Shown here piece after piece: positions 18,507-27,870 of a stretch of 64,000 nt of DNA. The DNA is from Polycladomyces subterraneus (lineage in GTDB: Bacteria; Bacillota; Bacilli; Thermoactinomycetales; JIR-001). Both the position numbers and the translations under genes were made by a program. A model generated the notes under the pieces. It did not search any database. It was given only the letters and a program-made list of their open reading frames with translations, and was not told where the DNA came from. Within the stretch, counting starts at the first letter, position 1; every line of letters starts with the position of its first letter. Location: positions 58,893 through 122,892 of the forward strand of contig NZ_JANRHH010000049.1 of the NCBI RefSeq assembly GCF_030433435.1, in the 5' to 3' direction.

Positions 18507-19940
18507 TCAAGCGTTGATCTGTTCCCGGATCAATTGGTTGACCAACTGTGGATTGGCTTTGCCTTTGGTCAGTTTCATCACTTGTCCCACAAGGTAACCC
18601 AGAGCGCGGTCTTTTCCGTTGCGGTAATCCTCCACCGACTGCTGGTTCTCGGCCAACACCTGCTCCACGATCTGCCGTAGTTGCCCCTCGTCACTGATCT
18701 GTACCAACCCTTTTTCCTCGACGATCCGTTTCGGGTCCCCGCCTTTTTCGACCAGTTCTTTGAACACTTTCTTGGCGATTTTGGTGCTGATCGTTCCGTC
18801 TTGAATCAACCTGATCATGCCGGCCAACCCTTGTGGCGTGATCTGGGTGTCGGCCAGTTCTTTGTCATGGGCATTGAGATAACCCAGCAATTCACTGGCG
18901 ATCCAGTTGGCGGCCGCTTTCGGTTCAGCCCCGGCTTCCACCGTTTGGTCGAAAAAGTCGGCGATCACCTTGGAGGCGGTAAGCAAACCGGCATCATAGT
19001 TGGACAAGCCGTACTCCTTGGTATAACGGGCTTGACGTGCATCCGGCAGCTCCGGAATCGTGGCGCGAACCAGCTCTTTCCATTCATCGTCGATGTGCAG
19101 ACGGACCAGATCGGGTTCCGGGAAGTACCGGTAATCATGTGCTTCCTCTTTGCTGCGCATCACTTTGGTCCGTCCCTCATCCTCCAACCACCGCAACGTT
19201 TGTTGGGTGATTTCGCCCCCTTGGGAGAGAATTTCCGCTTGCCGCTTTTGTTCGTACTCCAGACCGCGTTCCACGTTGCGGAACGAGTTCAGGTTTTTCA
19301 GCTCGGTTTTGGTACCAAACTTCTCGGAGCCAACCGGGCGCAAACTGATGTTGGCGTCGCACCGGAGAGATCCTTCTTCCATTTTTACATCGGAGACACC
19401 GGTATATTGCATAATCGCCTTCAATTTTTCGAGATATGCCCGTGCTTCCTGCGGCGAACGCAGATCCGGCTCGGAGACGATCTCAATCAGCGGGACACCC
19501 ACGCGGTTGAAGTCAACCAGTGAGCCTTCCTCGTTTTCCATGTGGTTCAGCTTGCCTGCATCCTCCTCGAGATGGACACGCGTGATTCCAATCCGTTTCT
19601 TCTCCCCGTTCACTTCGATTTCGATCCATCCGTTTCGACCGATCGGCTGGTCATACTGCGAAATTTGATAGGCCTTGGGCAAATCGGGGTAGAAGTAGTT
19701 TTTCCGGTCGAATTTGCTGTATTCAGCGATTTCGCAGTTGAGCGCCATCGCCGCCTTCATCGCGTATTCCACAGCTTGCCGGTTCAACACGGGAAGTACG
19801 CCGGGATGCCCCAGGCAAATCGGGCAAGTGTGCGTGTTCGGCGGGGCGCCGAATTCGGTGGAACAACCACAGAAAATTTTTGTTTTGGTGGAAAGCTCCA
19901 CGTGCACTTCCAATCCGATGACCGTTTCGAACTGCGTCAT
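18507..19940 (-). CDS. gatB: Asp-tRNA(Asn)/Glu-tRNA(Gln) amidotransferase subunit B
   Basis: The tRNA-binding and kinase subunit of GatCAB, which converts misacylated Glu-tRNA(Gln) (and Asp-tRNA(Asn)) using ammonia from GatA. Typical length (477) with the N-terminal [19 protein letters not shown] and the zinc-type Cys pattern near CGCSTEFG...CPICLGHPG. The core segment [17 protein letters not shown] and the C-terminal YqeY-like tail are also visible. It overlaps the end of gatA by 4 nt (ATGA). Confidence 0.98.
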   Translation of the reverse strand: MTQFETVIGLEVHVELSTKTKIFCGCSTEFGAPPNTHTCPICLGHPGVLPVLNRQAVEYAMKAAMALNCEIAEYSKFDRKNYFYPDLPKAYQISQYDQPIGRNGWIEIEVNGEKKRIGITRVHLEEDAGKLNHMENEEGSLVDFNRVGVPLIEIVSEPDLRSPQEARAYLEKLKAIMQYTGVSDVKMEEGSLRCDANISLRPVGSEKFGTKTELKNLNSFRNVERGLEYEQKRQAEILSQGGEITQQTLRWLEDEGRTKVMRSKEEAHDYRYFPEPDLVRLHIDDEWKELVRATIPELPDARQARYTKEYGLSNYDAGLLTASKVIADFFDQTVEAGAEPKAAANWIASELLGYLNAHDKELADTQITPQGLAGMIRLIQDGTISTKIAKKVFKELVEKGGDPKRIVEEKGLVQISDEGQLRQIVEQVLAENQQSVEDYRNGKDRALGYLVGQVMKLTKGKANPQLVNQLIREQINA

Positions 19941-21403
19941 GCTTCCGCACCTCCGATCGTCGGCTCCGGCAAACGCTCCCCGTGCTGCTCATAGGCATGG
20001 GCCACCCGCAACACCGTGGATTCGTCAAACGCCTTGCCGATAATTTGCAGACCAACCGGCAGTCCATCAGACAGCCCGCATGGCACGCTGATCGCCGGCA
20101 ATCCTGCCAGGTTCACCGGGATGGTGAGAATATCGTTCAGATACATGGTGAGCGGATTGTCGACCTTTTCCCCGATTTTGAAAGCGGTGGTCGGTGCAGT
20201 CGGTCCGACGATGACGTCGTATTGCTCAAAAACCCGGTCGAAGTCCTGCTTGATCAAGGTACGCACTTTTTGTGCCTTCAGATAGTAGGCATCGTAGTAA
20301 CCGGAGCTCAGAGAGTACGTTCCCAGCATGATCCGGCGTTTTACCTCGCTGCCAAACCCTTGGCTGCGCGTCTGTTTGTACATCTCCACCAACGAGTCCG
20401 CTTCGACGCGCACCCCGTAGCGCACTCCGTCGTAACGTGCCAGGTTGGAAGACGCTTCAGCCGGAGCCAGCAGGTAATACGTGGCCACGGCATACTCGGA
20501 ATGCGGCAGGGAGACTTCCTCGATGACGGCACCCAAGCTTTCCAGCACCCGCAACGCCTGCTGCACTTTCTCGCGAACGCCGGGATCGATGCCCTCTCCC
20601 ATCATCTCCTTGGGAACGGCCACTTTGAGACCTTTCACATCCCCCGTCAGCGCGGAGAGATAATCCGGCACCTCCACATCGGCCGAGGTGGAATCCATCG
20701 GATCATGTCCGGCAATCGCCTGCAAAACGTACGCCGCATCTTCCACATTTTTCGTCAGAGGCCCGATCTGGTCCAGCGAAGAAGCAAACGCGACCAAACC
20801 GAACCGGGACACCCGTCCGTAAGTGGGTTTTAACCCGACAACCCCGCAATATGCGGCCGGTTGCCGAATCGATCCACCGGTGTCCGATCCGAGCGCGAAA
20901 TACACTTCCCCCGCTGCGATAGCGGCTGCCGATCCCCCACTGGAACCGCCGGGAACGCGACTGAGATCCCATGGGTTGTATGTCGGGTGGAAACCGGAGT
21001 TTTCCGTCGATGAACCCATCGCAAACTCGTCCATGTTCATTTTGCCGACCGTGACAGCTTGGGCTTGTTCCAGTTTCTTCATCACCGTGGCTGAGTAAAT
21101 CGGTTCATAGTTGGCCAACAACCGGCTGGCACAAGTGGTTTTCAGCCCTTCCGTACAGATGTTGTCCTTGATGCCCGCAGGCAATCCGAACAGGATCCCC
21201 CGCTGATCTGACTCCACTCGTTCCTGATCCAATGCTTCAGCCCGCTCACGGGCCCCGTCTTCATCCACCGTCAAAAACGCGCGTACCTGCTCGTCCACTT
21301 CGCGAATCCGGGCGAGCGATGCATCCACCAAATCGCGTACCGTTAGCTCGCGATTCGCCAGACGGCTATGTATCGACTTCAGCGATTCTCTCAACAGCGA
21401 CAT
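19937..21403 (-). CDS. gatA: Asp-tRNA(Asn)/Glu-tRNA(Gln) amidotransferase subunit A
   Basis: The amidase subunit that hydrolyses glutamine and channels ammonia to GatB. 488 residues. The Ser-cisSer-Lys triad is intact: Lys79 (GIKDN), Ser154 in [10 protein letters not shown], and Ser178 in [11 protein letters not shown]. Starts with ATG (MSLLRESL) after GGGGGAG and lies 12 bp downstream of gatC. Confidence 0.98.
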   Translation of the reverse strand: MSLLRESLKSIHSRLANRELTVRDLVDASLARIREVDEQVRAFLTVDEDGARERAEALDQERVESDQRGILFGLPAGIKDNICTEGLKTTCASRLLANYEPIYSATVMKKLEQAQAVTVGKMNMDEFAMGSSTENSGFHPTYNPWDLSRVPGGSSGGSAAAIAAGEVYFALGSDTGGSIRQPAAYCGVVGLKPTYGRVSRFGLVAFASSLDQIGPLTKNVEDAAYVLQAIAGHDPMDSTSADVEVPDYLSALTGDVKGLKVAVPKEMMGEGIDPGVREKVQQALRVLESLGAVIEEVSLPHSEYAVATYYLLAPAEASSNLARYDGVRYGVRVEADSLVEMYKQTRSQGFGSEVKRRIMLGTYSLSSGYYDAYYLKAQKVRTLIKQDFDRVFEQYDVIVGPTAPTTAFKIGEKVDNPLTMYLNDILTIPVNLAGLPAISVPCGLSDGLPVGLQIIGKAFDESTVLRVAHAYEQHGERLPEPTIGGAEA

Positions 21404-21415
21404 GGTTCTCCCCCT

Positions 21416-21706
21416 TTACTCCTCGAATACAGCCGGCACGCGGAACATGCCGTCCCGTTTTTCCGGTGCGTTAGCCAGTGCTTTGTCCCGCGGAATGGAG
21501 GGACGCACTTCATCTTCGCGCAACACGTTAGCCAACGGCAACACGTGAGAGGTCGGTTCCACGTTTTCCGTGTTCAATTCGTTCAATTTTTCCGCAAAGT
21601 GGAGGATATCGTTCAACTGCGTGGTGAACTGCTCCACTTCCTTCTCCGTTAACGCCAAACGCGCCAGTTGCGCGACATGCTGCACTTGTTCCTTGGAAAT
21701 GGCCAT
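21416..21706 (-). CDS. gatC: Asp-tRNA(Asn)/Glu-tRNA(Gln) amidotransferase subunit C
   Basis: The small assembly subunit that wraps GatA and GatB, 96 residues, with the family text [16 protein letters not shown] and the C-terminal [12 protein letters not shown] 21706 follows GGAGGTG by 6 nt; an in-frame upstream ATG (21715) overlaps the ribosome site and is not used. First gene of gatCAB. Confidence 0.97.
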   Translation of the reverse strand: MAISKEQVQHVAQLARLALTEKEVEQFTTQLNDILHFAEKLNELNTENVEPTSHVLPLANVLREDEVRPSIPRDKALANAPEKRDGMFRVPAVFEE

Positions 21707-21782
21707 TGGTTTCACCTCCGAAAAACGCTCAGTATCTGATCCATTGTATCATGCAAACTGCGGGGAAGCCACGTTGTTGGAA

Positions 21783-22008
21783 TAGGTCTGGATCATGATC
21801 GTCCATTTCGTGTTCCCAACTCGTAACACCTCTGCCCGGAAGAATACCAAGGACCCTCGATGCGGTGGCAAGACGCGGCCCAAGTATCTTCGCTCAAAAA
21901 AAGCCCGCGATGGGGATCCTGCGATTTCCGGTTCTTCACTCAGTCGGGCTTGGGAACTCGCTCACAAGAAAACGTTGCCGCCTTAAGGTCGAACCAGACA
22001 CACCCCAA
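21783..22008 (+). repeat. dispersed MITE-like element, copy F
   Basis: About 226 bp. It begins at AGGTCTGGATCATG and ends at CCAGACACACCCCAAG (21993-22008). The middle contains TTCGTGTTCCCAACTCG, CGCGGCCCAAG...AGCCCGCGA and GATTTCCGGTTCTTCACTCAGTCGGGCTTG. These align in order with copies A and B. It sits between gatC and cstA, which are divergent. Confidence 0.7.
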
Positions 22009-22218
22009 GCAGTGCTCCGGCGTCACTTGCTCGAGAAAACTTCTCCCGCATCGACAAACCGGACGAGCCCGACGTCCGTTTTCTCCCATCCTTCCTATGA
22101 CAGTATAGCACAAACTCTTCCCGTTTCTTTCACGACCCGTACAGCTTTTCGGGACAAAATCTTGACGGTGCAACCCCAAGGGAAAAATTGACCGGTCCAG
22201 ATTTGCTTCATTTTGCAG

Positions 22219-22224
22219 TATAAT
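22219..22224 (+). promoter_or_regulatory. candidate -10 of cstA
   Basis: TATAAT lies 54 bp before the ATG. The nearest -35-like TTGACC (22188-22193) is 25 bp away, too far, so only the -10 is convincing. Confidence 0.35.
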
Positions 22225-22277
22225 CATTATTAAAGGAAGATTCCTTCACCAATGTTGTCAAAGGGGGTCAAAATATT

Positions 22278-24341
22278 ATGAACAAATGGGCTTCCGTTTT
22301 GCTCTGGGGATTGATCTCTGCGGCAGGTGCGGCTGGGTTCGCCTTTTTGGCACTCAATCGCGGTGAGACGGTGAATGCGGCATGGATGCTGGTGGCCGCC
22401 ATCTGCACCTATGCCATCGCGTACCGTTTTTACAGCCGCTTTTTGGCAAACAAGGTTTTCGGTTTGGATGACAACCGGCAAACGCCTGCTGAGCGCATCA
22501 ATGACGGTAAAGACTACGTGCCCACCAACAAGTGGGTGTTGTTCGGCCACCATTTCGCCGCCATCGCCGGTGCGGGACCGCTGGTCGGCCCGATTTTGGC
22601 CGCGCAGATGGGATATCTGCCCGGTACTTTATGGATTCTGGTCGGGGTCGTATTGGGGGGGGCCGTACAGGACTTCATCATTCTGTTCGGATCGATGCGC
22701 CGTAACGGCAAGTCGCTCGGAGAAATGGCAAAACAGGAGATCGGGCCGGTTGGCGGGTTCATCGCGCTGTTCGCCATCCTCGGCATCATGATTATCTTGT
22801 TGGCCGTTTTGGCTTTGGTTGTGGTGAAAGCGCTCGCAAACAGTCCGTGGGGCATGTTTACCATCGCTGCGACGATTCCGATCGCCTTGTTCATGGGCGT
22901 GTATATGCGTTATATCCGCCCGGGGCGCGTGCTGGAAACGTCGGTGATCGGTTTCGGCCTGCTGTTGCTTTCCCTGTATCTGGGACAGTATGTGTCGGAG
23001 CATCCCACATTGTCCAAAATGTTCACCTTTGAGGGCACCACGATCGCATGGATGATGATCATCTACGGCTTTGTTGCCTCCGTCATCCCCGTGTGGCTGT
23101 TGCTGGCGCCGCGCGATTACCTGAGCACGTTCCTGAAAATCGGCACGATCGGCGCTTTGGCACTGGGCATTCTGCTGGTGTTGCCGCCTTTGCACATGCC
23201 GGCATTCACCAAGTTTATCGATGGTACGGGTCCGGTGTTCGCCGGTGACTTGTTCCCATTTGTCTTCATCACGATCGCATGTGGTGCCGTCTCCGGGTTC
23301 CACTCGCTGGTTTCCTCCGGTACGACGCCGAAGATGATTGCCCGCGAATCCCATGCTCGTATGATTGGATATGGCGCCATGTTGATGGAATCGTTCGTCG
23401 CGATTATGGCGATGATCGCGGCTTGCGCGCTGACACCGGGCGTCTATTTCGCGATGAACAGCCCCGCGGCCGCGATCGGCACCGATGTGGTGACCGCGGC
23501 GAAGACGATCACCTCGTGGGGCTTCACATTAACACCGGACCAATTGCAAACATTGGCCAAAGACATCGGCGAACAAACCCTGCTGTCCAGAACCGGCGGT
23601 GCACCCACGCTGGCAGTCGGTATGGCACAAATCTTCTCTGCTGTTATCGGCGGAAAGGCATTCATGGCCTTCTGGTACCACTTTGCGATTCTGTTTGAAG
23701 CCGTCTTCATTCTAACAACGATTGATGCCGGTACGCGCGTCGGGCGGTTCATGCTGCAGGATCTGCTCGGACACTTCCATAAAAAATTGGGCGATACATC
23801 GAACTATTTCGCCAATGTGCTGACGAGCGGTTTGGTCGTGGCGGCTTGGGGTTACTTCCTTTACCAAGGGGTCGTAGATCCGCTCGGTGGCATCAACACA
23901 CTGTGGCCGCTCTTCGGGATCGCCAACCAGATGCTGGCTGTCGTCGCACTGGTCGTCGGCACGACAATTCTTTTGAAAATGGGCAAAACTCGTTACGCCT
24001 GGGTGACTCTGCTACCGACCGTCTGGCTTACTACCGCTACCATGACGGCCGGATGGCAGAAACTGTTCGATCCCAGCGCCAAAGTCAGCTTCCTGGCGGC
24101 AGCAGATAAATACCAAGCAGCGATCAACGCTGGCAAAGTACTGCCTCCGGCGCAATCAATGGAGGAAATGCAACGCATCGTGCTGAACAATCAGATCGAC
24201 GCCATTTTGACCGCCATCTTCATGCTGCTGATCGCCCTGATCATACTGGATTCGTTGCGCGTATGGTATAAATTGATCATTAAGCGGGAACGCTTGCCGC
24301 TCATGGAAACGCCCTACACACCGGTAACGTCGACCCGATGA
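22278..24341 (+). CDS. cstA: CstA family pyruvate/peptide transporter
   Basis: A polytopic carrier of the carbon-starvation family; E. coli members CstA/BtsT take up peptides and pyruvate. 687 residues with about 16-18 helices and the conserved blocks RFYSRFLANKVF, GHHFAAIAGAGPLVGP and SGTTPKMI, plus the polar AGTRVGRFMLQD near the C-terminus. Ribosome site AAGGGGGTC precedes ATG. It is followed after 12 bp by the ybdD partner. Confidence 0.95.
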   Translation: MNKWASVLLWGLISAAGAAGFAFLALNRGETVNAAWMLVAAICTYAIAYRFYSRFLANKVFGLDDNRQTPAERINDGKDYVPTNKWVLFGHHFAAIAGAGPLVGPILAAQMGYLPGTLWILVGVVLGGAVQDFIILFGSMRRNGKSLGEMAKQEIGPVGGFIALFAILGIMIILLAVLALVVVKALANSPWGMFTIAATIPIALFMGVYMRYIRPGRVLETSVIGFGLLLLSLYLGQYVSEHPTLSKMFTFEGTTIAWMMIIYGFVASVIPVWLLLAPRDYLSTFLKIGTIGALALGILLVLPPLHMPAFTKFIDGTGPVFAGDLFPFVFITIACGAVSGFHSLVSSGTTPKMIARESHARMIGYGAMLMESFVAIMAMIAACALTPGVYFAMNSPAAAIGTDVVTAAKTITSWGFTLTPDQLQTLAKDIGEQTLLSRTGGAPTLAVGMAQIFSAVIGGKAFMAFWYHFAILFEAVFILTTIDAGTRVGRFMLQDLLGHFHKKLGDTSNYFANVLTSGLVVAAWGYFLYQGVVDPLGGINTLWPLFGIANQMLAVVALVVGTTILLKMGKTRYAWVTLLPTVWLTTATMTAGWQKLFDPSAKVSFLAAADKYQAAINAGKVLPPAQSMEEMQRIVLNNQIDAILTAIFMLLIALIILDSLRVWYKLIIKRERLPLMETPYTPVTSTR

Positions 24342-24353
24342 GGAGGGAGATGC

Positions 24354-24560
24354 ATGGACGGTTTGTTGACGCGTTGCCTGCGCCCGTTCAAGGCGGTAGC
24401 CAACTATCTGAACGCCATCGCCGGAGTACCTGATTATCAAAGATACCTGGAACACATGCGCCGCTACCATCCCGACCAACAGCCCATGTCAGAAAGGGAA
24501 TTTCATCGCTGGGCCAACGATGAAAAATACGGTGGCAAAGGTGTCCGGCGCTGTTGTTGA
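24354..24560 (+). CDS. ybdD: YbdD/YjiX family small protein
   Basis: 68 residues, the usual companion of CstA/BtsT transporters: R-C-L-R-P start, VPDYQRYLEHMRRYHPD, and the family C-terminal MSEREFHRWANDEKYGG. AGGAGGGAG is 5 nt before ATG. Its 3' end (24474-24571) is repeated at 26319-26412 beyond a two-gene insert, and its former terminator now lies past that second copy. Confidence 0.9.
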   Translation: MDGLLTRCLRPFKAVANYLNAIAGVPDYQRYLEHMRRYHPDQQPMSEREFHRWANDEKYGGKGVRRCC

Positions 24561-24571
24561 AGAAAGGGACG
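24474..24571 (+). repeat. direct repeat, left copy (ybdD 3' end)
   Basis: About 98 bp from GACCAACAGCCCATG to AGAAAGGGACG, nearly identical to 26319-26412. The right copy lacks 4 bases (AAAG) after GGTGGC and has one or two substitutions. Together they bracket an AT-rich two-gene insert. Confidence 0.9.
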
Positions 24572-24621
24572 TGAAAAACACTGTCACAAGACTACTAACA
24601 AAGGGTATCAGGTTAGTCTCA

Positions 24622-24652
24622 ACAAACCCAGCGGAAAAACCGCTGGGTTTGT
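24622..24652 (+). terminator. strong hairpin after ybdD
   Basis: A 13-bp perfect stem (ACAAACCCAGCGG / CCGCTGGGTTTGT) around five A. The T-rich tail is within the stem; probably a terminator carried by the insert. Confidence 0.6.
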
Positions 24653-24659
24653 CAATAGC

Positions 24660-24787
24660 CTCTCCCTCTCTTCGAGAAGAGGTGTGATCCAAATAGCGAA
24701 TCAGAAGAACGTATAAAAGAATTGCTGGAAAAAACCGATTTGCGTTGCCCGGTCTACACAACACCGAAAGCAGCGGGTGTAGAATAG
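24660..24787 (+). pseudogene. gene remnant resembling an OsmC-like C-terminus
   Basis: A short frame without a start reads EERIKELLEKTDLRCPVY and ends VE-stop at 24785. The ...CPVYTT...GVE arrangement is like the end of OsmC/Ohr-type proteins. There is no ribosome site or upstream part. It lies at the edge of the insert before the dehalogenase, so it may be a 5'-deleted redox gene. Confidence 0.3.
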
Positions 24788-24842
24788 TTCCAAATTGGGT
24801 AAAAGCATAACAAAAGCCCCTAAAAGGAGGCTATGAATTGAG

Positions 24843-25517
24843 TTGGAACACCTTACAACCATTGTTTTTGATGCATATGGAACCTTGTTTGACGTACATT
24901 CCGTCTCAGAAAAAAGTGAGAGACTCTTCCCAACTCGTGGTCGACAGATCAGCGAGTTATGGCGAACGAAGCAACTGGAGTATGCGTTCATCCAACAAAT
25001 CATCGGTCGTTACCAACCATTTGATGAAATTACGAGAAACAGTCTTCGGTTTACTTGCGAACAATTAGGAGTAACTCTGACGAAGGAAAAGGAGAAGGAA
25101 TTGCTCGATTCATATTTGACCCTGTCTTTATATGAAGAAGTACCGAACGCACTGAAACAGTTGGCAAACCATTGTCAGCTTGCCATTTTGACCAATGGAA
25201 CACTTAACATGATTCAAACATTAGTTGAATATCATCATCTGACCCCATACTTTACTCTAGTGATGAGTATTGATGACGTGAAACAATACAAACCTTCGCC
25301 AGCAGCATACTCGTATGTTCTCGACAGATTCAATTGCAAACGCGAGGACATATTATTTGTTTCATCGAATACATGGGATATTACAGGTGCATCTAGCTTT
25401 GGGTTCCTAACAGCATGGGTCAACCGAAAATCTCAATTGGTTTTTGATCGTATGGGTCAGCAACCGGATTATATTATTTCTGATTTAAATGAATTAGTCA
25501 GGATTGTTTGTTATTAA
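24843..25517 (+). CDS. HAD-superfamily hydrolase, haloacid dehalogenase type II-like
   Basis: 224 residues. HAD motif I is FDAYGTLFDV (nucleophile Asp near residue 10), motif II LTNGT, motif III Lys in KQYKPSPAAY and motif IV SSNTWDITGA. This combination matches L-2-haloacid dehalogenases, although the natural substrate may differ. The only start is TTG; AGGAGGC is 12 nt upstream and a 3-codon ATG-AAT-TGA minicistron sits between. Base composition is clearly more AT-rich than the cstA region, suggesting transfer. Confidence 0.82.
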   Translation: MEHLTTIVFDAYGTLFDVHSVSEKSERLFPTRGRQISELWRTKQLEYAFIQQIIGRYQPFDEITRNSLRFTCEQLGVTLTKEKEKELLDSYLTLSLYEEVPNALKQLANHCQLAILTNGTLNMIQTLVEYHHLTPYFTLVMSIDDVKQYKPSPAAYSYVLDRFNCKREDILFVSSNTWDITGASSFGFLTAWVNRKSQLVFDRMGQQPDYIISDLNELVRIVCY

Positions 25518-25611
25518 AAATAAAGAACTATTTTTTTGAATAGATCGGTGTCATCCCAAAAATACAGATGAAAAGAGGATAATATCAACATCTGATAGGG
25601 AGTGAAAATCG

Positions 25612-26301
25612 ATGGCAAAAACGCAAATGCGGGAACAGTTTAAACAGTATTTGGAAAATTTTCGAAAGAAAGTACCACAAGAGCAGCAAGAATTAATGAA
25701 TCGGGCAATTGAAGAACTGGAGGCGTCCGGTGTAGCGACGGGTTTACGTAAAGGACAACAGGCCCCGGATTTTACATTGCCGGATGCAAACGGAAAAGAC
25801 GTATCTTTGTACGAAGAACTTAAAAAAGGCCCAGTCATCCTCACTTTCTATCGTGGAGGGTGGTGTCCATATTGCAACATGGAATTGCGGGCATACCAAA
25901 GTATCTTGGATGACATTCATCAAGCAGGCGGTCAACTCATTGCAATCAGCCCCCAAACGCCGGACCATTCCTTGAGCACCAAAGAAAAAAATGAGCTACG
26001 GTTCCATGTGTTAAGTGACGTGGGAAATAAAGTGGCTCAAAAATATAATCTCGTTTACCGTTTACCCGATTACTTGATTGACTTGTATAAAGAGCTTGGA
26101 TTGGATGTTTCTTCCTATAACGGTGACCATTCCTGGACCCTTCCTGTATCTGCCACTTATATCATTGGACAGGATGGTAAAATCGCTTTTGAATACACGA
26201 AAGCAGATTATAAAGATCGTGTTGAACCATCCGAAGTCCTCGATGAACTTAAAAAAGTGGTAGCTAAATCCTCTAAGGCAGAAGTAGATGGAATGAGATA
26301 A
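25612..26301 (+). CDS. AhpC/TSA-family peroxiredoxin-like protein
   Basis: Thiol-dependent peroxidase or thioredoxin-fold oxidoreductase, 229 residues. A helical extension (1-40) precedes the AhpC/TSA domain: KGQQAPDFTLPDANGK, then TFYRGGWCPYCNMEL with Cys85 and Cys88, and SATYIIGQDGKIAFEY. The CXXC at the active site differs from the single-Cys VCP motif of classical AhpC and is typical of a bacterial subfamily of redoxins. Ribosome site AGGGAGTG is 8 nt upstream of ATG. AT-rich and second gene of the insert. Confidence 0.85.
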   Translation: MAKTQMREQFKQYLENFRKKVPQEQQELMNRAIEELEASGVATGLRKGQQAPDFTLPDANGKDVSLYEELKKGPVILTFYRGGWCPYCNMELRAYQSILDDIHQAGGQLIAISPQTPDHSLSTKEKNELRFHVLSDVGNKVAQKYNLVYRLPDYLIDLYKELGLDVSSYNGDHSWTLPVSATYIIGQDGKIAFEYTKADYKDRVEPSEVLDELKKVVAKSSKAEVDGMR

Positions 26302-26318
26302 CCAATGACTTGATGTAA

Positions 26319-26412
26319 GACCAACAGCCCATGTCAGAAAGGGAATTTCATCGCTGGGCCAACGATGAAAAATACGGTGGCATGTCCGGCGCTGTTGTAA
26401 AAGAAAGGGACG
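26319..26412 (+). repeat. direct repeat, right copy (ybdD 3' end)
   Basis: Nearly identical to 24474-24571. Runs directly into the GGGACGGGG...CCCCGTCCC terminator, the junction expected of the original ybdD 3' end. Confidence 0.9.
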
Positions 26413-26435
26413 GGGTTTTTTCCCCGTCCCTTTTT
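26404..26435. terminator. bidirectional terminator (ybdD remnant / tatA)
   Basis: The GGGACGGGG / CCCCGTCCC stem (26407-26415, 26422-26430) has a T6 loop, with T5 after and A-rich sequence before. It serves the convergent tatA and whatever reads through from the left. Confidence 0.85.
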
Positions 26436-26436
26436 C

Positions 26437-26613
26437 TCAGGTGCTGGTTTTGTCTTTGTTTTGATCGTCCTTGTCTACACCACCGACAGCTTCTTTGAAC
26501 TCCCGCAAGGCACTGCCGAGAGACTTACCTAACTGCGGCAACTTGCTCGGGCCGAACACCAACAGCGCGATCACCAAAATAATGATCCATCCGCTCAACG
26601 AAGGCATGTGCAT
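26437..26613 (-). CDS. tatA: twin-arginine translocase subunit TatA/E
   Basis: 58 residues. One N-terminal helix (about 8-22, WIIILVIALLVFGPSKLPQ) with the TatA hallmark FGPSKLP hinge, an amphipathic helix (LGKSLGSALREFKEA) and an acidic-basic tail. It forms the pore-like complex of the Tat pathway for folded proteins. Start ATG 26613 (MHM) has GGAGGG 8 nt upstream; a second ATG at 26607 is possible. No tatC nearby. Confidence 0.93.
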   Translation of the reverse strand: MHMPSLSGWIIILVIALLVFGPSKLPQLGKSLGSALREFKEAVGGVDKDDQNKDKTST

Positions 26614-26804
26614 CGATGACGCCCTCCCTGTTTCTTCAATTTCCCTTATGTGAACGCTCCATGACTGCGTTTGTTTTCAGCGTATCCTATTCTGCCCTTA
26701 TTGTAACAAAGATTCATGTATCCATGGGAGAGCATCTTGACATTTTCATGGCCTCAGTTTTTCCCAATCGTGCAAATGAGGATGATTCAAGATCAACCAT
26801 TGTT

Positions 26805-27398
26805 TTACGCGCGTTTTTTCTTCATCGATTGCACCAACACATAACCAGCGAGGAGGATGACCGCAGCGATCGCCAACGGCTGTACATACGGTTCAGCGAT
26901 CTGTTTGAAGTCTTCCCAGCGGTCTCCCAGTTCCCAACCGATATAAACAAAGAAAATCGACCAAGGGACAATGGCCATCGTAGTATACGCCGTAAACTTC
27001 ATCCATGACATTTTGGCAATCCCAGCCGGGATTGAGATGGCATGACGGACAACCGGGATGAAACGAGCTCCGAAGATGACGCCTGCGCCGTAGCGGTGAA
27101 ACCACTCTTCCGCCACATCGAGATGCTTTTTCTTGATAAGCACGTATTTCCCATATTTCTCCAGGAAGGGTCGACCGCCATAATACCCTGCCCAGTATAG
27201 GAATAACTGTGCCAGCAAACCGCCGATCGTACCGGCTATTACGGCACCCACAAACGTCACTTCTCCGCGAGAGACAAGGTACCCCCCATAGGCGAGAACG
27301 ATTTCGCTCGGGATCACTTCCACCATCAATCCCAAAGCAATGCCCAGATAACCGAGATCCGCCAACCAGTGTAAAAAAGATTGAATAAATCCGCCCAT
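26805..27398 (-). CDS. DedA family membrane protein
   Basis: 197 residues with about five helices and the DedA signatures IPSEIVLAYGGYLVSRGE, an F-x-x-R-F-x-P-x-x-R motif (FGARFIPVVRHAISIPAG) and a C-terminal basic tail. DedA proteins act in membrane lipid flipping or undecaprenyl-phosphate transport and in pH homeostasis. Ribosome site AAAGGGG is upstream of ATG. Single gene. Confidence 0.93.
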   Translation of the reverse strand: MGGFIQSFLHWLADLGYLGIALGLMVEVIPSEIVLAYGGYLVSRGEVTFVGAVIAGTIGGLLAQLFLYWAGYYGGRPFLEKYGKYVLIKKKHLDVAEEWFHRYGAGVIFGARFIPVVRHAISIPAGIAKMSWMKFTAYTTMAIVPWSIFFVYIGWELGDRWEDFKQIAEPYVQPLAIAAVILLAGYVLVQSMKKKRA

Positions 27399-27870
27399 CC
27401 CTGACCCCTTTCTTTCGGCTCCATTGATTCATAGTGTGTATGCAAAAGTGGGATTTACATCAAAAGCAACCCGTCAAACGGGCTCCACGAATATGTATGA
27501 ATTGAGTTCACCATTTTGATCTTATTCCATCTACGTAGTTGTGTCCATATTCGCCGAAAGGGATTCCGTGAAGATTGTGTGTTGGATGAAACTGCATCCA
27601 CACGATGAGGGCATGTCTGGTTTCAGCATTTTGCTTGGGGTGAGCCATTTTCCATGTCATATCTGCGACACACACTCTAATGTCGCTCTCCGGAAAATGA
27701 CCACCCTTCGCTTGGGTCACCAATACCCAAAAGCTCGCCAGACCAGACTCTCTCGTCCCGGAAAATAGTCACCTCGGGGTAAATCGACCGGGATGGGCAT
27801 GATTTGTTGGTGGTGACACCAGTCAACGAATACCAATACCGGGATGAAATATCAGTGGAGGTCAACCGCG
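27399..27870. other. 470-bp intergenic region, possible decayed element
   Basis: No gene with a start site. AGGGCATGTCTGGT (27609-27622) resembles the terminal motif of the dispersed element, but the body beyond it does not align. A minus-strand frame is open but rich in His/Pro and has no ribosome site. The promoter-side content of the neighbouring genes cannot be resolved. Confidence 0.3.

Noticed and set aside
27508..27723. minus-strand frame with His/Pro-rich text next to the dedA gene
   Set aside because: No ribosome site, no family resemblance, and it lies in a region that looks like decayed intergenic DNA.
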